In this document: piece by piece, positions 47,215-60,079 of the stretch
How positions within the stretch are numbered: position 1 is the stretch's first letter
Layout: every line of letters begins with the position of its first letter
DNA from: Platerodrilus igneus
Taxonomy: Eukaryota > Arthropoda > Insecta > Coleoptera > Lycidae
NCBI GenBank assembly: GCA_036346225.1
Contig: JARFIW010001215.1
Location: forward strand, 2,924,501 to 2,988,500
Direction of reading: 5' to 3'
Length of the DNA: 64,000 bases
Program-made: the position numbers and the translations under genes
Notes under the pieces: generated by a model
The model's input: only the letters and a program-made list of their open reading frames with translations
Told to the model about the DNA's origin: nothing
Database searches by the model: none

Positions 47215-48645
47215 ATGCCCGAAATAAACAGTACTGATAAAATTATGTAATAAATGTAATTATAAAGATTAAAATTATTTTAAAAAAATAACAAATATTA
47301 TTGACACTTTAATTATTATGTTCTAAATTGTGCATCCTCAAACTTCGTTCGAGACAAGACCTATCATTAAACCAGATAAGTTCTAAGTATCAATCATGGT
47401 CAAATGTATAATTGAAATATAGGGATTGTCTCAGGGCTGCGAAGAAGACTTCTAAACGGCATCACTTTAATTCAATCGATGGTTGTGAATGGTGACCCGT
47501 TTGAAAACCAGGCATTTTGGTAGCCATGCCCCAAATGTATGCGTCTGAGGTGTGAGGTCATTGACGAGAATGTGAAGGATAAGAGATAGGTTCAAGTAAA
47601 TCGTGATATGAATTAAATGCTTGGAAAATGTTCTTGAAGAAATTTAGACGAATTTGCGGCAGCAGTATGGCAAGGTTTCGCCGTCCTGCTGAAAAATTGA
47701 GTTTCGAAATTCTATTAGTTACGTGCACGTACAGAATTGACGTAGATCAGGGATAAATCGTGTCTAAAATTTAGTCTAGTACCTCTAGTTGATTAAGTGT
47801 GACTTGCCTACCATTCTAACAACTCGATAAATTTGATACGGACCAATGAAATTCCGTAAGTCCGGAAACAGCACACCAGACACTCACTTTTCACTATGTA
47901 AAGGAACCTCTTGAACCTCATACGGGTCTGGTCAAAGCCCAGAAATCGATTTGTGCGACAAGATTCACATAGCCTGACAAGTGAACATATGTGCTTTTCG
48001 TCTGAATTAACCAAACATTTTTCTTTAAAAATTCAGGATTTTCATACTGTAACGCGAGAATTTCTAAAGGCGCAAGTATTCCACTCTATCTGCGATAATC
48101 CGATTTGGATGTTAAGTTAAGAATGTACCATTTGAATCACATACGAAAATGTACCCAGCTCCTTCAGGGATTCTTTGAAAGGAAGTTCTTTTTAAATCAA
48201 GTTGTAACGCTGTCCTTGCCTGGTTTGCCATTTCGGATTTTCTAAGATTTGCTCAAAAACACGTTCATGGTTATTGTTGTTGTTAACTGTCCTGGGACGC
48301 CCGAGTTTCCTTTTCGTTGGCACAATACACTACCTGTATTTCTAAACTTTTCAATAACCTTCAAAATTACAGCATTACTTGGAGAACGTTTATTAAACCT
48401 TTGTGTGAATTGATCAGACACGTATAGCAAACTTGCACCATTATGTCGGCCGATTCCGTATGAACGAAAATAATGCTCTACCAGAAACACTTTCTCCTCT
48501 GTACTTAACACCATTTTTAACAATTAGGCCCTACTAATTACTTGTTTGAGGTTTACTTGACAGGTCTATACTAGCTAACTTGAGTGTGACAGCGCACGCA
48601 TAAAAACACCGCCAACTTAGTTTCAGTACTGTTTATTTCGGGCAA
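47215..48645 (-). mobile_element. Mariner-like element, 1,431 bases, flanked by TA
   Basis: Inverted ends ATGCCCGAAATAAACAGTAC (47215) and its complement ending CGGGCAA (48645), with TA at 47213-47214 and 48646-48647. This is the canonical structure of a Tc1/mariner insertion. It encodes the transposase remnant below on the minus strand. Confidence 0.85.
47340..48523 (-). pseudogene. Mariner-like transposase, degenerate
   Basis: Minus-strand start MVLSTEEKVFLVEHYFRSYG just after an upstream MLK, then FTQRFNKRSPSNAVILKVIE and FRNTGSVLCQRKG at about 48340-48515, a helix-turn-helix DNA-binding region of mariner type. The remainder is shifted and stopped; 48014-47808 keeps a short frame. No catalytic triad can be read with confidence. 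Confidence 0.7.
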
Positions 48646-49680
48646 TACTGTAGTTCTAAATCAAGAAGCGTTCATAAATTATAAATAAATAGATACGCAT
48701 GGAATAAGGTAAAAGCTAGTAAATCATCACGCAATATCTATTAAAATTAAGCATGCAATAATGAAAGAAGCGTTTGCTGGAAAACGGATAGAAATTTTAT
48801 TAATTAATTTAGGTTAAATATTTATAATGTAGGGCTCTAAGTTGTACCAAGCAAATTCTAAGTTACGTCCAAGTTACCTCTAAGTTGCACTAAGCAAGCT
48901 CGAAGTTACGACAAGCAAATCTAAACAAAGCATGCAGTAAATTTTGAAAACAAATTAATGAAAATTATTGGTTCAAATTCACTTGAGAAAGCACAAGGCA
49001 GAGCATTGTTTTAAAAGAAGCTACTCGATTGAAGGTAATTAAGGGGGTGTTGATTCACAACACGTAGCAGCAGATCAAAGGGGAAAACAAAGAAGGACAC
49101 ACCGGGAGAACTACAGGTCAGAGCTACCTATTATTAGGCATTATTTCATTTTTTAATTTGAACAATGACTATATTTTCTATATTTTGTAAAGAATCAACA
49201 AAAATACTTCATACGTAAAAATTTACGTAAAAAGGGAAAAGGTCTTGAACGTTCTAGATTTTTCAGTAATAGTATCATTTTTGGTGGCTTTAAATTAAAG
49301 AAAGGGAGACACAATTTTAGGGATAAGTAATCTAAATATTATTACTTGGCTCAAGGGTTTATCTGTCATATAGTAAAACTGTGAAGTGTAGATATTATTT
49401 TCTTCTCATTATACAAATATAGATCGACTTCGTTTTATCATTCTAAACAGGAAACGTTTTAGGGAAAAGGGATAAATTATTTGATTATCGTAACGTTGTG
49501 CACTCTGTGTGAGATAAACTAAGCTAGGCGTGGCATAATTAAAATTAGAAAATTAGATAGAAACACAGCGGTGGCGGACAGCAGGAAACTGGACGTTTAT
49601 TACATCGGCGTGCAGCGTTATCATATCAATATGTTCAATTAATAGTTTTAATTTTATATCCTAATTCTTTGTAACTTAAT
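48646..49680. other. Spacer without recognised genes
   Basis: AT-rich. 48838-48920 has a few short imperfect repeats of CTAAGTTRCACCAAGCAA type. Otherwise nothing seen. Confidence 0.5.
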
Positions 49681-49684
49681 GTTG

Positions 49685-49990
49685 TCCAACAAATAAAACA
49701 CGAACCCTTCCGAAGAGTTCCGAAAACCGCCAAAGACGTCTGAACCTTTTCAAACTGTAAATATTTTTTAATTACCGTTATTCAAGTTATTTATCGGCCT
49801 CGCCAGCAAATCGCGAAATCTTCCGAAGAGTTCCGAAGACTACCGAAGACTTTTACACCCCTTTAAACTGTATATACATTCCTTCAAGTGTTTAAATTTA
49901 CTTTGTTTCCACAAGCAACCACGAAGCCTTCCGAAGAATTCCGAAGCTTACCGAAGACTTCCAATCTGCTCCAAACTGTTAAAAACCTTT
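49685..49990. repeat. Extra arm segment of the foldback satellite
   Basis: Two to three units in the same orientation as the right arm (CCTTCCGAAGAGTTCCGAA, then GACTACCGAAGAC). Its last unit matches the outermost left-arm unit at 44995-45075 (GGCTTCGTGGTTGCTYGTGG in complement). It may be the true outer right end of a larger foldback element that was later invaded by other DNA. Confidence 0.65.
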
Positions 49991-50422
49991 AATTTTAACT
50001 ATTTCACTTTTATTTTTATGTATTTATGAAACATATAATTATTTTTGCTTATACCTATTAACCATTCTGAACAGACCTGCACCTTGACGACGTTCTACAA
50101 TACTAAAACAGGTAGAATGGCTAGCGCGTTTCAATGAGCTAAAGAGCCGAACTATAGGTTTAACCAAATTAGTGGGGTCTTTAGTGAGGAACCAGACTGA
50201 CAGATCCCCGAAAGAAGGCAGCAGCTTTTTCGGTGCTTAGAGTGGCAGAAGCCATAGGTGTTGAAATGACATTCTAAGACACACTACTTCGATGTGGAAG
50301 GCAACGGGAAACCACCACATTATCTCCCAAGTACACTGCGTACAGAAATGATGACATCCTCTGAGGTAAAAAATTCCGGAGGTAAAATAGTCCCTCATTC
50401 GTATCTATGAGAGGGGACTACT

Positions 50423-52066
50423 TTGGGGTATGTGATCCGAAAGAATAGAAAAAGATCCGTGAACAATCTGCAAGTCGGAGCGTGTAATGTCAGAAGTATA
50501 AAACAAGTACGTAAGTTAGAGAACCTGAAACTCAAAGTGGATAGGTTAGCACTAGACATAGTAGGAATTAGGAAAATCCGATGGCCAAAGGCGGGGGATT
50601 TTTGGAATGGAGACTTCAGGGTAATTCATACAAGATCAGAGGAAGGAAATTCGGGTGTGGGGATAGTTATGCGAAAAAAGATAGGACGACGTGTAGAAAA
50701 CTGCCTACAAAAGAACGAAAGAGTACTCAGGGTTAGATTTGAATCTAAACTAGTAAATACAGTAATAATACAAGTATACATGCCCACTGCTAGCTACAGT
50801 GAGGAAGAGGTAGAGGCGATCTACAAAGATATCGAAGACATATTAAAATACGTAAAAGGACATAAAAATTTAATAATTTTGGGGGATTTTAGTGCAGTGG
50901 TAGGTGAGAGTAGCGAAGGAGCGATAGTAGGTTTATTTGGTTTAAGCACGAGAAATGACAGGGGAAATAGGCCGGTTGAATTTTGCGACAAGAACAACTT
51001 AACCATCACAAATACATTATTTCAACATCATGCTAGAAAACGATACACGTGGAAGATGCCAGGAGATATAAGAAGATATCAAACAGATTACATTATTGTT
51101 AGACCTCGGTTTAGAAATCAAGTAAAAGACTGTAGAAGCTACTGGGAAGCAGATATTGACGCTGACCACAACATCGTAATTATGAAGGCCACACTTAAAT
51201 TTAAAAATCTGAAAAAGAGGAACGGAAAAAGGCACTTTGACTTTGAGAAGCTAAAAGATTAGGATATCCACGAAAGGTTTGAAAAAAAGTCAAATGAATT
51301 GCTGAAAGATATCGGGAAAATTTCTGATACTAAGGAAGTAGAAACAGAATGGAATAACATTAAATCCAGCTTAGACATGGCGGCCAAAGATATTCTGGGG
51401 TATTCACAGAAAGAAAATAAGAAACCATGGATAACAAAGGATATCCTGAATTTAATAGAAGAAAGACGAAAATACAAAAATAGATCAGACGAAACAGGAA
51501 AACAGAGATACAAAGCCATAAAATGGGAAATTATGCGCAAATGCAGGAAAGCTAAAGAACAATGGATTGCTGAAAAGTGTAATGAGGTACAAACTAGGAT
51601 GGAAATAGGAATGACAGACGAAGCATACAAATTAATGAGAATGAATTTTAGGGATATGAAACCATATAGCAAAAATATAAGGGATGCGGGAGAAAACGTC
51701 ATTATAGAAAATGTAGAAACAGTAGCTAGATGGCAGAAATATAAAGGGAATTTATGTTCAGGAGAGGAATTAACAGCATTAAAACAGGAATCAGACATTA
51801 AAAAGGATGACCTGGGGTATCCTATACTAAGAGATGATTTTTCATTAGAATTAAAGAGGCTGAAAAATAGTAAGGCACAAGGTACAGGTAAGGTGCAAGT
51901 AGAAATTCTAGAAATCGCTGGACATGTAGTAACAGAATGTCTCTTCCGACTTGTAAGCTATATGTATGAGACAGGCGAGATACCCAAAGATTTCAAACGT
52001 AACATCATAGTAACTGTACCAAAAAAAAAAGAGGCACAAATAGATATGAAAATTTTCGAACAATAA
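50423..52066 (+). pseudogene. LINE endonuclease and N-terminal RT part
   Basis: APE-type endonuclease: NLQVGACNVRSIKQVRKL near 50465, GIRKIRWPKAGDFWNGDF, LIILGDFSAVVGE near 50868 and the final DADHNIVIMKA near 51160-51190. Many family members have D-N in LGDFN and SDH at the end, so FSA and ADH are variant or decayed. One TAG at 51260 interrupts; the same frame then runs 51263-52066 through the linker (RRKYKNRSDETGKQRY) into the first RT motifs (LKNSKAQGTGKVQVEILE; PKDFKRNIIVTVPKKKE). Confidence 0.8.
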
Positions 52067-53330
52067 GCTTGACAGCAAAAGGTTCAAAAATATTAACTAG
52101 AATTGTATTGTACAAAGACGAATAGAAAAACGAGCTGAAGAAATACTGGGAGAAGATCAATTTGGGTTTAGGAGAAACAGGGGAACACGGGAGGCTATTT
52201 TAGCTCTGAGGGTGATAATGGAGAATACAATAGAGAAGGGAGAAAGCGTATATATAGGGTTTGTAGATCTGGAAAAAGCATTTGATATTGTAAAATGGAA
52301 AAAAATGTTTGAAATACTCAAAAAGATTGGAATGAGTTACAGGGATAGTTGAATAGTGCATAGCTTATACAAAGAACAAACAACAGTAATAGAATTAGAG
52401 CAAAAAAGTAGAGAAGTAAATATTAGGAAAGGGGCGAGACAGGAATGTGCCTCATCCCCATTAATTTTTAACTTGTACATAGAAGAGGCAATGAATACTG
52501 TCAAATGCAAGAAGACATTTGGAATTAATATGCAGGGGCAAAAGATTGATATGCTTAGAGTTGCAAATGATATTGCGGTATTAGCATCTAACAAAGAAGA
52601 GTTAGAAGTTGCTCTTAATGAAATGGAAACAGTTCCAAAGGAAGGATATGATATGAAAATTAACAAAAATAAAACTAAGGTTCTAGTATGCAAAAGATGG
52701 GATAATAAATCAAAAACAAGAATACAAATAGCTAACAACAACTTACAAGAGGTTAAGGATTTATGCTACCTAGAAAGTCAAATAACGCAAGATGGGAAAA
52801 GCACTAAAGATATCAAACAAAGATTAGCACAAGGTCGTGCTACATTTAACAAGAAAAAGCAACTACTGTGTTCAAAGACCACAAACATAGAAACAAGAAA
52901 AAAACTGCTTAAAACATATGTGTGGAGCAAAGCACTGTATGACTGTGAAGCCTGGACAGTAGGAGAAGCAGACAAGAAAAGGGTAGAAGCCTTTGAAATG
53001 TGGTGCTACAGACGTATGATGAAGATACCATGGACAGACAAAGTTAAGAACAAAGAGGTACTAGAAATGGTAGGGGAAGAAAGAACTATGTGGAAAACAG
53101 TAAAAAAATAGGAGAGATAGGATGATAGGCCACATACTAAGACATGAGGGAATAGTGCGGAATATATTAGAAGCAGAGATAGGACAAAAGAGAAGTAGAG
53201 GTAGACCTAGGTTAGACTACTGCACACAGATAGAGAAAGATTTAGGTTGTGAGAATTTCAGGGAAATGTGTAGGCTAGATCAAAATAGAAATTAATGGAG
53301 GTACGTTTCTAACCAGCCGCAAGATGGAAA
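52067..53330 (+). pseudogene. LINE reverse transcriptase core and C-terminus
   Basis: After a frameshift near 52066-52120 the RT continues: GEDQFGFRRNRGTREAILAL, VDLEKAFDIV (motif A, both key positions present) near 52264-52290, then a TGA at 52348. Next come GARQECASSPLIFNLY (motif B) near 52434 and RVANDIAVLAS near 52557-52590 (motif C, where F/YADD has become VAND). The C-terminal LINE block YDCEAWTVGEADKKRVEAFE and MKIPWTDKVKNKEVLEMVGE ends at a stop at 53109, with homology running on to about 53330. Inactive. Confidence 0.8.
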
Positions 53331-53570
53331 AACTAATGATAAAAATAATAACTGTACTTAAACATGGTGATTATTGTAAACAACTATAGATATTGGTTTG
53401 GAATACCCTCAACTTATGTTAATAGTGCGAAAGGATTTGTTTGAAAACTATTAATAAGGCAAATGTCTCAGTGTTGGGGGATCCTTGGCAGCCACAGGCA
53501 GCTTATCCCTCTTCGCATACCATTGAATCTCAGTGAAATAGGGCATATAATTAGAAAACAATAGAAGGGA

Positions 53571-54470
53571 ATCGATCTGTATATCGGCTGTTGGAGGGAA
53601 AGTCGACTATCGACGCATTAGAGTTCGTTGTCGGGGAAATTAAGCAGGCGAGAGATGCAAAGAAGTATTGTGTCGTTGTTGCTTTGGACATTTCAAGAGC
53701 ATTTGATGCTGCCTGGTAGCCATTGATTGTTTGCGAGTTGAAAAATAGGGGTTGTGCCCGAAACTTGATGTCTTTGGTCAATAGTTATTTCTCGGGGCGA
53801 TTGGCACAGGTTGAAATTCCGGGGGAAGTTATGTCGCGCGAGGTGGAAAGGGGATGCCTGCAGGGGTCATGTTCTGGTCCCACATTTTAGAAGTTGTTGT
53901 ATGAGAGCATCTTTAGGGTCAAGTTGCCCACAGGATGCTCAATCGTTGGGTTTGCGGATGATACGCTTTTAATTGTCAGATCGCGATTGTTAATGGATAT
54001 GCGCACAAAACCGAACGAGGCGCTTAATAAATTACATGAATGGTTGCAGGCGGTAAAATTAAAATTTAACCCAGCGAAGTCAGAGGCGCTTTATTTCGGA
54101 AAGAAACCGGGATAGCGACCCCCTAGGCTAGAGCTGGGAGGGGAGAAAATACCGTTTAAGGAAGCAACTACATATCTCGGGTAAAGATTGACAATAAGTT
54201 AAATTGGAAAGCTCACATGCAGTACGTTAAAAGCAAAGGCAGCGAAATATCAAACAAAATGATGGCGGCGGCGAAAATCAACTGGGGTTTCAGGGGCGAG
54301 TCGCTGAGGACGATTTATGCAGGAGCAATTAAGCCGGCAATGCTGTACGCAGCTTCTGTATGGGCGGAATGTTGTAAAGTCCGGGAGAACGAGCGTACAA
54401 CGCATAACCGCGGAAAAAGCGGCCAGGGCGTACAGGACCACCTCCACGGAGGCGGTCTTGGTGATCAATA
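53571..54470 (+). pseudogene. R1-like reverse transcriptase, partial
   Basis: Frames give VVALDISRAFDAAW (motif A, 53670-53720), LQGSCSGPTF near 53858 (motif B) and IVGFADDTLLIVRS near 53942-53980 (motif C intact FADD). The thumb-side block (LNKLHEWLQAVKLKFNPAKS) follows. At least four stops or shifts (near 53718, 53888, 54114, 54180). Five-prime part missing. Confidence 0.8.
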
Positions 54471-55533
54471 GGACTGTCCCTATCGAATATGTCGTTAGGG
54501 AGACTAGAGATAGGAGATTGATAAATATAGGGAAAGGGCGCGAAATTATCGAAGATATTCATCTTGGTAATAGGGAGGTACAGAGAAAGATCGTTGTATC
54601 GGAGTTGGGGCACCCGGCCGATATTAGAGGAATCGAGTTTGTAGAAGGCGATGGGGATGCGACGTGTATCAAAATTTATACGGACGGTTCACGCATCGAC
54701 GACGGGCAAGCAGGCGCGGCGTTTGTCATATTTAAGCAGGAAAGGGAGGCGTTTTGGTTTCAAACCAAACTCGCAAACTGGAGCACTATTTTCCAGTGCG
54801 AATTGGTAGCCATACGAGAGGCTATCGATTACGTAATAAAACACGCGGCAGAGATGAATATTATATAATCAGCGACAGTAAATCAGCGCTGACAGCTTAA
54901 ACAAACATGAACACCTCGACAGACATCCAGGCGGACGTCTGGAGGATAGCGCATACGGCGCTCGAGTTTCGACGTTTAAAGTTTTGTTGGGTTAGGTCGC
55001 ACGATGGTAACGTAGGGAATGATAGGGCTGACGAAATAGCTAAAGAGGCCGCGACGGGCGACTTTCGGATATCACATTCGTCGATACCGAGGTCCCAAAT
55101 TAAAAGAAAACTGCGCGAAAAGTCAATTCGACAATGGGTAAAGAGGTGGAACAACGCTGCCACGGGCAGGTTGACCCACAAATTCCTACCGAGCATAGAG
55201 GCTAGAGGTAAGATCTAGGCAAAGCTCGACCATAAAATGGTGCAACTGTTAACAGGGCACGGCGCCCTGAAAGCGTATTTACAAAGATTTGGTTTAACCG
55301 ATAATGACTGCTGCGAGTGTGGCGAGGGCGCAGAAAGCGCAGAGCACGTGCTTTTCGACTGTCTACTAGAGGTGGCAAATCGGGGGTTAGCTGATATGAA
55401 ATTAGCTATCGCAGGGCTAGCATGGCCAAAGAGCCTACAGGAAGTCGGGAAGTGGCTTACCAAAAGGCGTTCTGGACCGCCTTCGAAGAATTTTCGAAGG
55501 GTCGCGAGATTGGACGGTGATAACCGCGCGTAA
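54471..55533 (+). pseudogene. R1-like connection region, RNase H and C-terminal zinc motif
   Basis: After the connection region (TVPIEYVVRETRDRRLINIG) an RNase H domain is readable with all four acids: KIYTDGSRIDDG near 54669, FQCELVAIREA near 54793, SDSKSALTA near 54871 after a shift, and CWVRSHDGNVGNDRADEIAK near 54985-55045. A stop lies at 55216. The C-terminal zinc-like motif CCECGEGAESAEHVLFDC is at about 55310-55363. RNase H in a LINE ORF2 fits R1/I-type groups. Confidence 0.85.
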
Positions 55534-55700
55534 ATCGGAAAGTGAAGAGTGGGCGGAGGGAGGATCGGAAAACTTTAACTTTGACTTGGCTTGAGAAATG
55601 ATATGAGCATGATAACCATAACCTGTAAAAAAATAATAAAAAATATAATAATAATAATAATAATATAAAAATAATAATCAAAAGTCTAATACGCACGACG

Positions 55701-57479
55701 AACCCTCCCACACCACTAAAGCAGACGACCAGCTCCTCGGATGCTGGGAAAATTTAAAATATATTTATATATGTATTATAGTGTCAGTAGGAGCTACAAG
55801 GGTTCTAAGGGTTGTTTTGTGTTGAAGGTAGTGTATGCCAAATAAAGTAAGCCATATATCAGATCCCGTAATTTAAAAATGAAAATGTATGTTTGCCGTA
55901 CTTTACATACGGTAAAGTATTTGAAATGTTAGTTGAAATGTAAGTGCCAAGACGTAAATTATAATGACTTGATGGCGTGATAAAACACACAGTATTCAAG
56001 GTTTTATACTGAGTTGTAGTTTAATAGGCCATTGAACGTACATTTGCCAACCGAAAACCGGATGCGTCTATGGATGTCCACTATTAACCACGCAGATCCA
56101 GGTTCATATGTGTAACATTTCGGCATTTATTTTTACTAGAATCAACCTTTGGACAAACATGTAACATCAAAATTACAAGTAATAGCAGTGTCAAATATGA
56201 TTGAAGGGTTGTGCGATATTTAGGACCAATGATTGAACATTATGTATAAAAATAGGAAAGTGCAAAAGACAAAGTTTTAGGTATTAGTGACACGAACTTG
56301 GTGATACGACGTTATTGGATGGTTTTTTATATACAATGTAATAAAGAGTAGGCAGATTAATATTGTAATTATCACCTAGGATAAGTAAACAAAGGGAGTC
56401 GATTTCGAGATATTTTTGTATTAAGACGTGTTTATAAAACTGCGCTAAATTGTTTAAATATTTTTTTGGATATTAAATAAATGAGTTTGAATTGTACGAG
56501 CTTAATTTATAAAGGAAGAGTAAGGATAAGCAATAGTGAATGAATAATTGATAGCGGCGACGAGTAAAAGTTAAGATTGAAATTAGTGCGACAGCGAACC
56601 GGCGGAAAATAAGATTGAATTGGAACGAGATTTATATAGGCAGAAGGCATCGAATAGGAATTATAAGAGTGAAGAATATATTAGGATTGAATTGGATATG
56701 GTTTTATGTGTAGCGGGGCATTGAGTGGAAAATAGGAACGAGGATAGATTTGGAACGAGTGGTTTTAAAAAGGAACAAGAATTGATTTGGAACGAGCGGA
56801 TTAAAAGCGGAAGTATTGATTTAGAACGAGAGAAGCAAAATTAGAAGACAGCGTAAGAGTAGCAAGTGGAAGTGTACGAGTCAAAGAAGAAATAACTCCG
56901 GAAGAATTAGCGCAGGGGAAGTAAATAAAAAAGGGTATGCTAAATTCTAAAATTTGGGTCATATTTATTTTAGATTTGGGCGCAGCAAAATTAAGGAAAA
57001 GATACCTGGAGGCTAGACGGCAGTTTTCAAAGTGATAGTGAAACCTTGTGAAGGCGCATACGGCGAGAAGGATTTTGAGCCAGCATTCAGAGAGGCCGTT
57101 AACGACGTATAGAACAGGTGAGTACTGTGTGATATAACGTTAAAGTCAGAAATTTTGTGGTAGTAAGTAATTTGGCACAAGGCTACGTGGATCATATAAA
57201 ATTTGGCATATACAAAAGTAAATTATAAAAGGTACTAAAACAAAAGATAGTGCAGTTTGGTTGGGCATTGCACATCTACTTACCACTGAACCCACGGTAA
57301 GTAGGTGGATACCCTGGGAAGAAAGAGTTCATATAGTCGAGGCATATTTAAAACATTTTTGCTTTATTGACCAACCAAACGTTGCTAAAGTACGTAACGT
57401 AAAATAAATTTTTGCACATAATATATAAATCATTAAATTAATAAAAATAAGGCGCTAAAAAGAACGGAGTGCAGCATAA

Positions 57480-57524
<45 letters not shown>

Positions 57525-59401
57525 TGTGATAAGGGGTTGTTTAAGGGTGCACTTTATAGTAAAGGTCATTTAGGAATGAGTAATTATCATAGGCAGCAGA
57601 AAACGGCATTTATTTAGTGAAGAATTGAGACATAGACATAGTTTGTAAATAGTAGGCAGTCAACACCCTGTATATAAAGTATAAATAGTTTTAAGCGACG
57701 CAGATAAATATAGGAAGACGCATAGTTAGCGTAGAAACCAGGAAGACATTCATTAGGTAAATAGAAAATATTAAATACCCTGTAGATAAAGTTTTAGTTA
57801 ATTTAGGTAAAGCAAGTAATGAAATTTTTCAGTGGAAGCACGCGTATATTTATAAATAAACGATAAAGTGTAATTAGACACGCATTCAAAAGGAGTTCCA
57901 GACGATTAGATTAATGCAGATAGAAATAAAGCTTTAGGTAGTTAATATAAATGCGTACAAATAGCTAACCATTCTTGATAAGAGAGCAAATTGAAAATTG
58001 CGTGAACAATATGTAAATATGAAAATTAAAAGTCGAGTTGCATCAGTTGTTTATGGAAAAGCAATTAAATCTATCAAAACACAGCATGTTGATAACGAAA
58101 GACAGCTGCATGCAGGTCACGATTATGGGGAATCGTGGAGCATTACATCAGAAACTGCTTTAAATGTAATTATTTGATTGGTCAGAAATAAGCGACGAGT
58201 TCTAGACCATACCCACTGATGGAGTGGGAAATGAAGAATATATTAGCAAGCACCGTGATAACGAAGTTAGTTTTGAACTCAACAAAGGCCGAAGTGCGTC
58301 GTTATGAAATAAAATAATACGTAAAGTTTAAAAATGAAAAAGAAAATAAGTGCTAATATGAAGATTATAATTGCCGATTAAACGGCTCTGAAGTCCGGGG
58401 GGGAATCCAGTAATACAAATCCTATGTATGAGGGGGTAAACTACAATTTGATGTTCGGGGAAAAGAAGAGTAATACAATTCTAAAGTACAGGGGGAAAAT
58501 ACAGTAATACAATTTTGAAGTCTGGGGGAAGAATAATACAATTCGAAGTTAGAGAAAATTGATTGATAAGAAGTAATAAGTCCGAAATGGAACGACAATA
58601 AATTAGGGTGTATAAATGAATAATAGTAGTCCATAGTGTAATGGCAATAATTTAAATGAATTGGGGAAGATAATTTTTATTTTAATGGAAGCGTCGATGT
58701 GAAGAAATAAACCAGGTCAGATTTTTAGTTATAAGACATTTTGTTTTATTTTGAATACTGAATTTGCTTAATATAATATGCTTGTGAAAAAGTCAACAAA
58801 AGAAGTTGCGTACAATGAGTAATATGATAACAGGTTTAGAATATTCTACACTTCGTTGATAAGGATAAAAGGTTTTTTTTGGTGATTTTGGGTTTTGAGT
58901 AAATAATAGATGATTGTTAATAAATGAGATTTATAACAGTAACTAATTGAAAAGTGTATTTCAAATAATTTACAAAAACTGTATGTACATAATATATTGG
59001 TTTCATTATACATAAAATCGAAATTAACTGAATTTTTTAATTCCAAATAAATGCTAGCCGAGGTCATATTTAGTTCAAGGAGGAGCTACGAATTGAATGG
59101 GAAATTGATAACAAGTAGGCGCTAACGTATCGAATTTTGCTATTGGCAGACAAGGTTGGTTCAAGATAAAATCCAGTTAAGTTGATAGCAATATTAATAA
59201 GACAGCCGGAAGAGGAGATAATTACAATCTTGTTTATTCATAGTAAATATTAAAAATGGTCGTCCAAATGATGGAACGCGAATAATTTAGAATACATAGT
59301 AAATTAATAAGGCGCACAACATAGGGGTTTGATAATTTAGAGAGTTCATAGCAAATAAATTAACAGCACAACGAAGGGGTTCGAGAATTCCAATATCATA
59401 G

Positions 59402-59441
<40 letters not shown>

Positions 59442-59480
59442 TTTATATTTATTTATTTTTATATTTTATATGTATTTGCA
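55701..59480. other. 3.8-kb AT-rich spacer with microsatellites
   Basis: No gene recognised. (TA)n at 57482-57520 and 59404-59437. 56600-56880 has loosely repeated GATTTGGAACGAG-like phrases. 58380-58560 has four imperfect ~50-base units around TAATACAATTCTGAAGT with G-runs. A ~60-codon minus-strand frame at 58422-58634 lies in that repeat and is probably not a gene. Confidence 0.55.
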
Positions 59481-59489
59481 TGATTTCAT

Positions 59490-60075
59490 ATTATTTTGGG
59501 CCTTGACTTGTTTTTTCTGACGTTCTGCCGCCATTTTTGGTGGCAGCATTTTAATAAGAAAGAAGAATGTACTAGAGAAGATTGTAATTATAATATAAAT
59601 CACTTAGGGCATGATAGGGAAAGCTAGGGACAGATTTAGGCTAAATTACTTAGACCAAGGAGAACGAACTTGTAAATACATAGAGCAGGCAAAATAGCTG
59701 GATTCACTATTAAAATATTTGGCGAACGCTTAGAAATTTGAATCCCTTTTAATTACTTAGCTAACTTTGGATAGTTTTAAGTCGATCCCTCAGGTCGCAC
59801 CGGAAAGCAGAGCTGGCGACTGCTACCCGGTATTACGGATCCCTCTTTTATTTTCGCGTGTGTCTTGTTGATCGGACACACTCCAAAATCAACGCTGCGG
59901 ATACCTTTATTCAAACCCTATTTTTAGTTTTTGTTTCAGGTTATTAGATTTTTATTTAGGATGGATTAATTTTGAAGTTAGGTTTAATTTAAAGCACGTT
60001 TAAACTCAATGTAGTACCTTCGGGTGGAGCATTGGGGACGTGGCCGCAAGTATAGCGGCCCTTATTCAAATTATA
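59490..60075 (+). repeat. Dispersed repeat, full copy
   Basis: Runs from TTGACTTGTTTTTTCTGACG (about 59502) to GCAAGTATAGCGGCCC (60048-60063). Inverted copy inside the LTR retrotransposon at 30575-31130; partial copy at 15045-15185. Contains no coding frame. The end block AATGTAGTACCTTCGGGTGG also occurs at the SINE-like sequence near 37800. Confidence 0.7.
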
Positions 60076-60079
60076 ATGT

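Larger units (their letters stand above)
50080..53570 (+). mobile_element. RTE-like LINE, near full length
   Basis: A 5' leader (50080-50422, including GTGGAAGGCAACGGGAAACC and GGTAAAATAGTCCCTCATTC), an endonuclease-RT reading frame and a 3' region ending about 53570. Two 5'-truncated relatives of its 3' end are at 60080-60900. Clade name rests on remembered similarity of the endonuclease to insect RTE-type proteins. Confidence 0.75.
53571..55700 (+). mobile_element. R1-like LINE, 5'-truncated
   Basis: Begins inside the reverse transcriptase with no endonuclease domain, directly after the RTE-like LINE. It is GC-richer than its surroundings. It ends in an A/T-rich tail with (AAT)n at about 55628-55675, usual for target-primed insertion. 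Confidence 0.8.

Noticed and set aside
51259..51798. 179-residue minus-strand frame
   Set aside because: Shadow of the LINE RT linker region on the plus strand.
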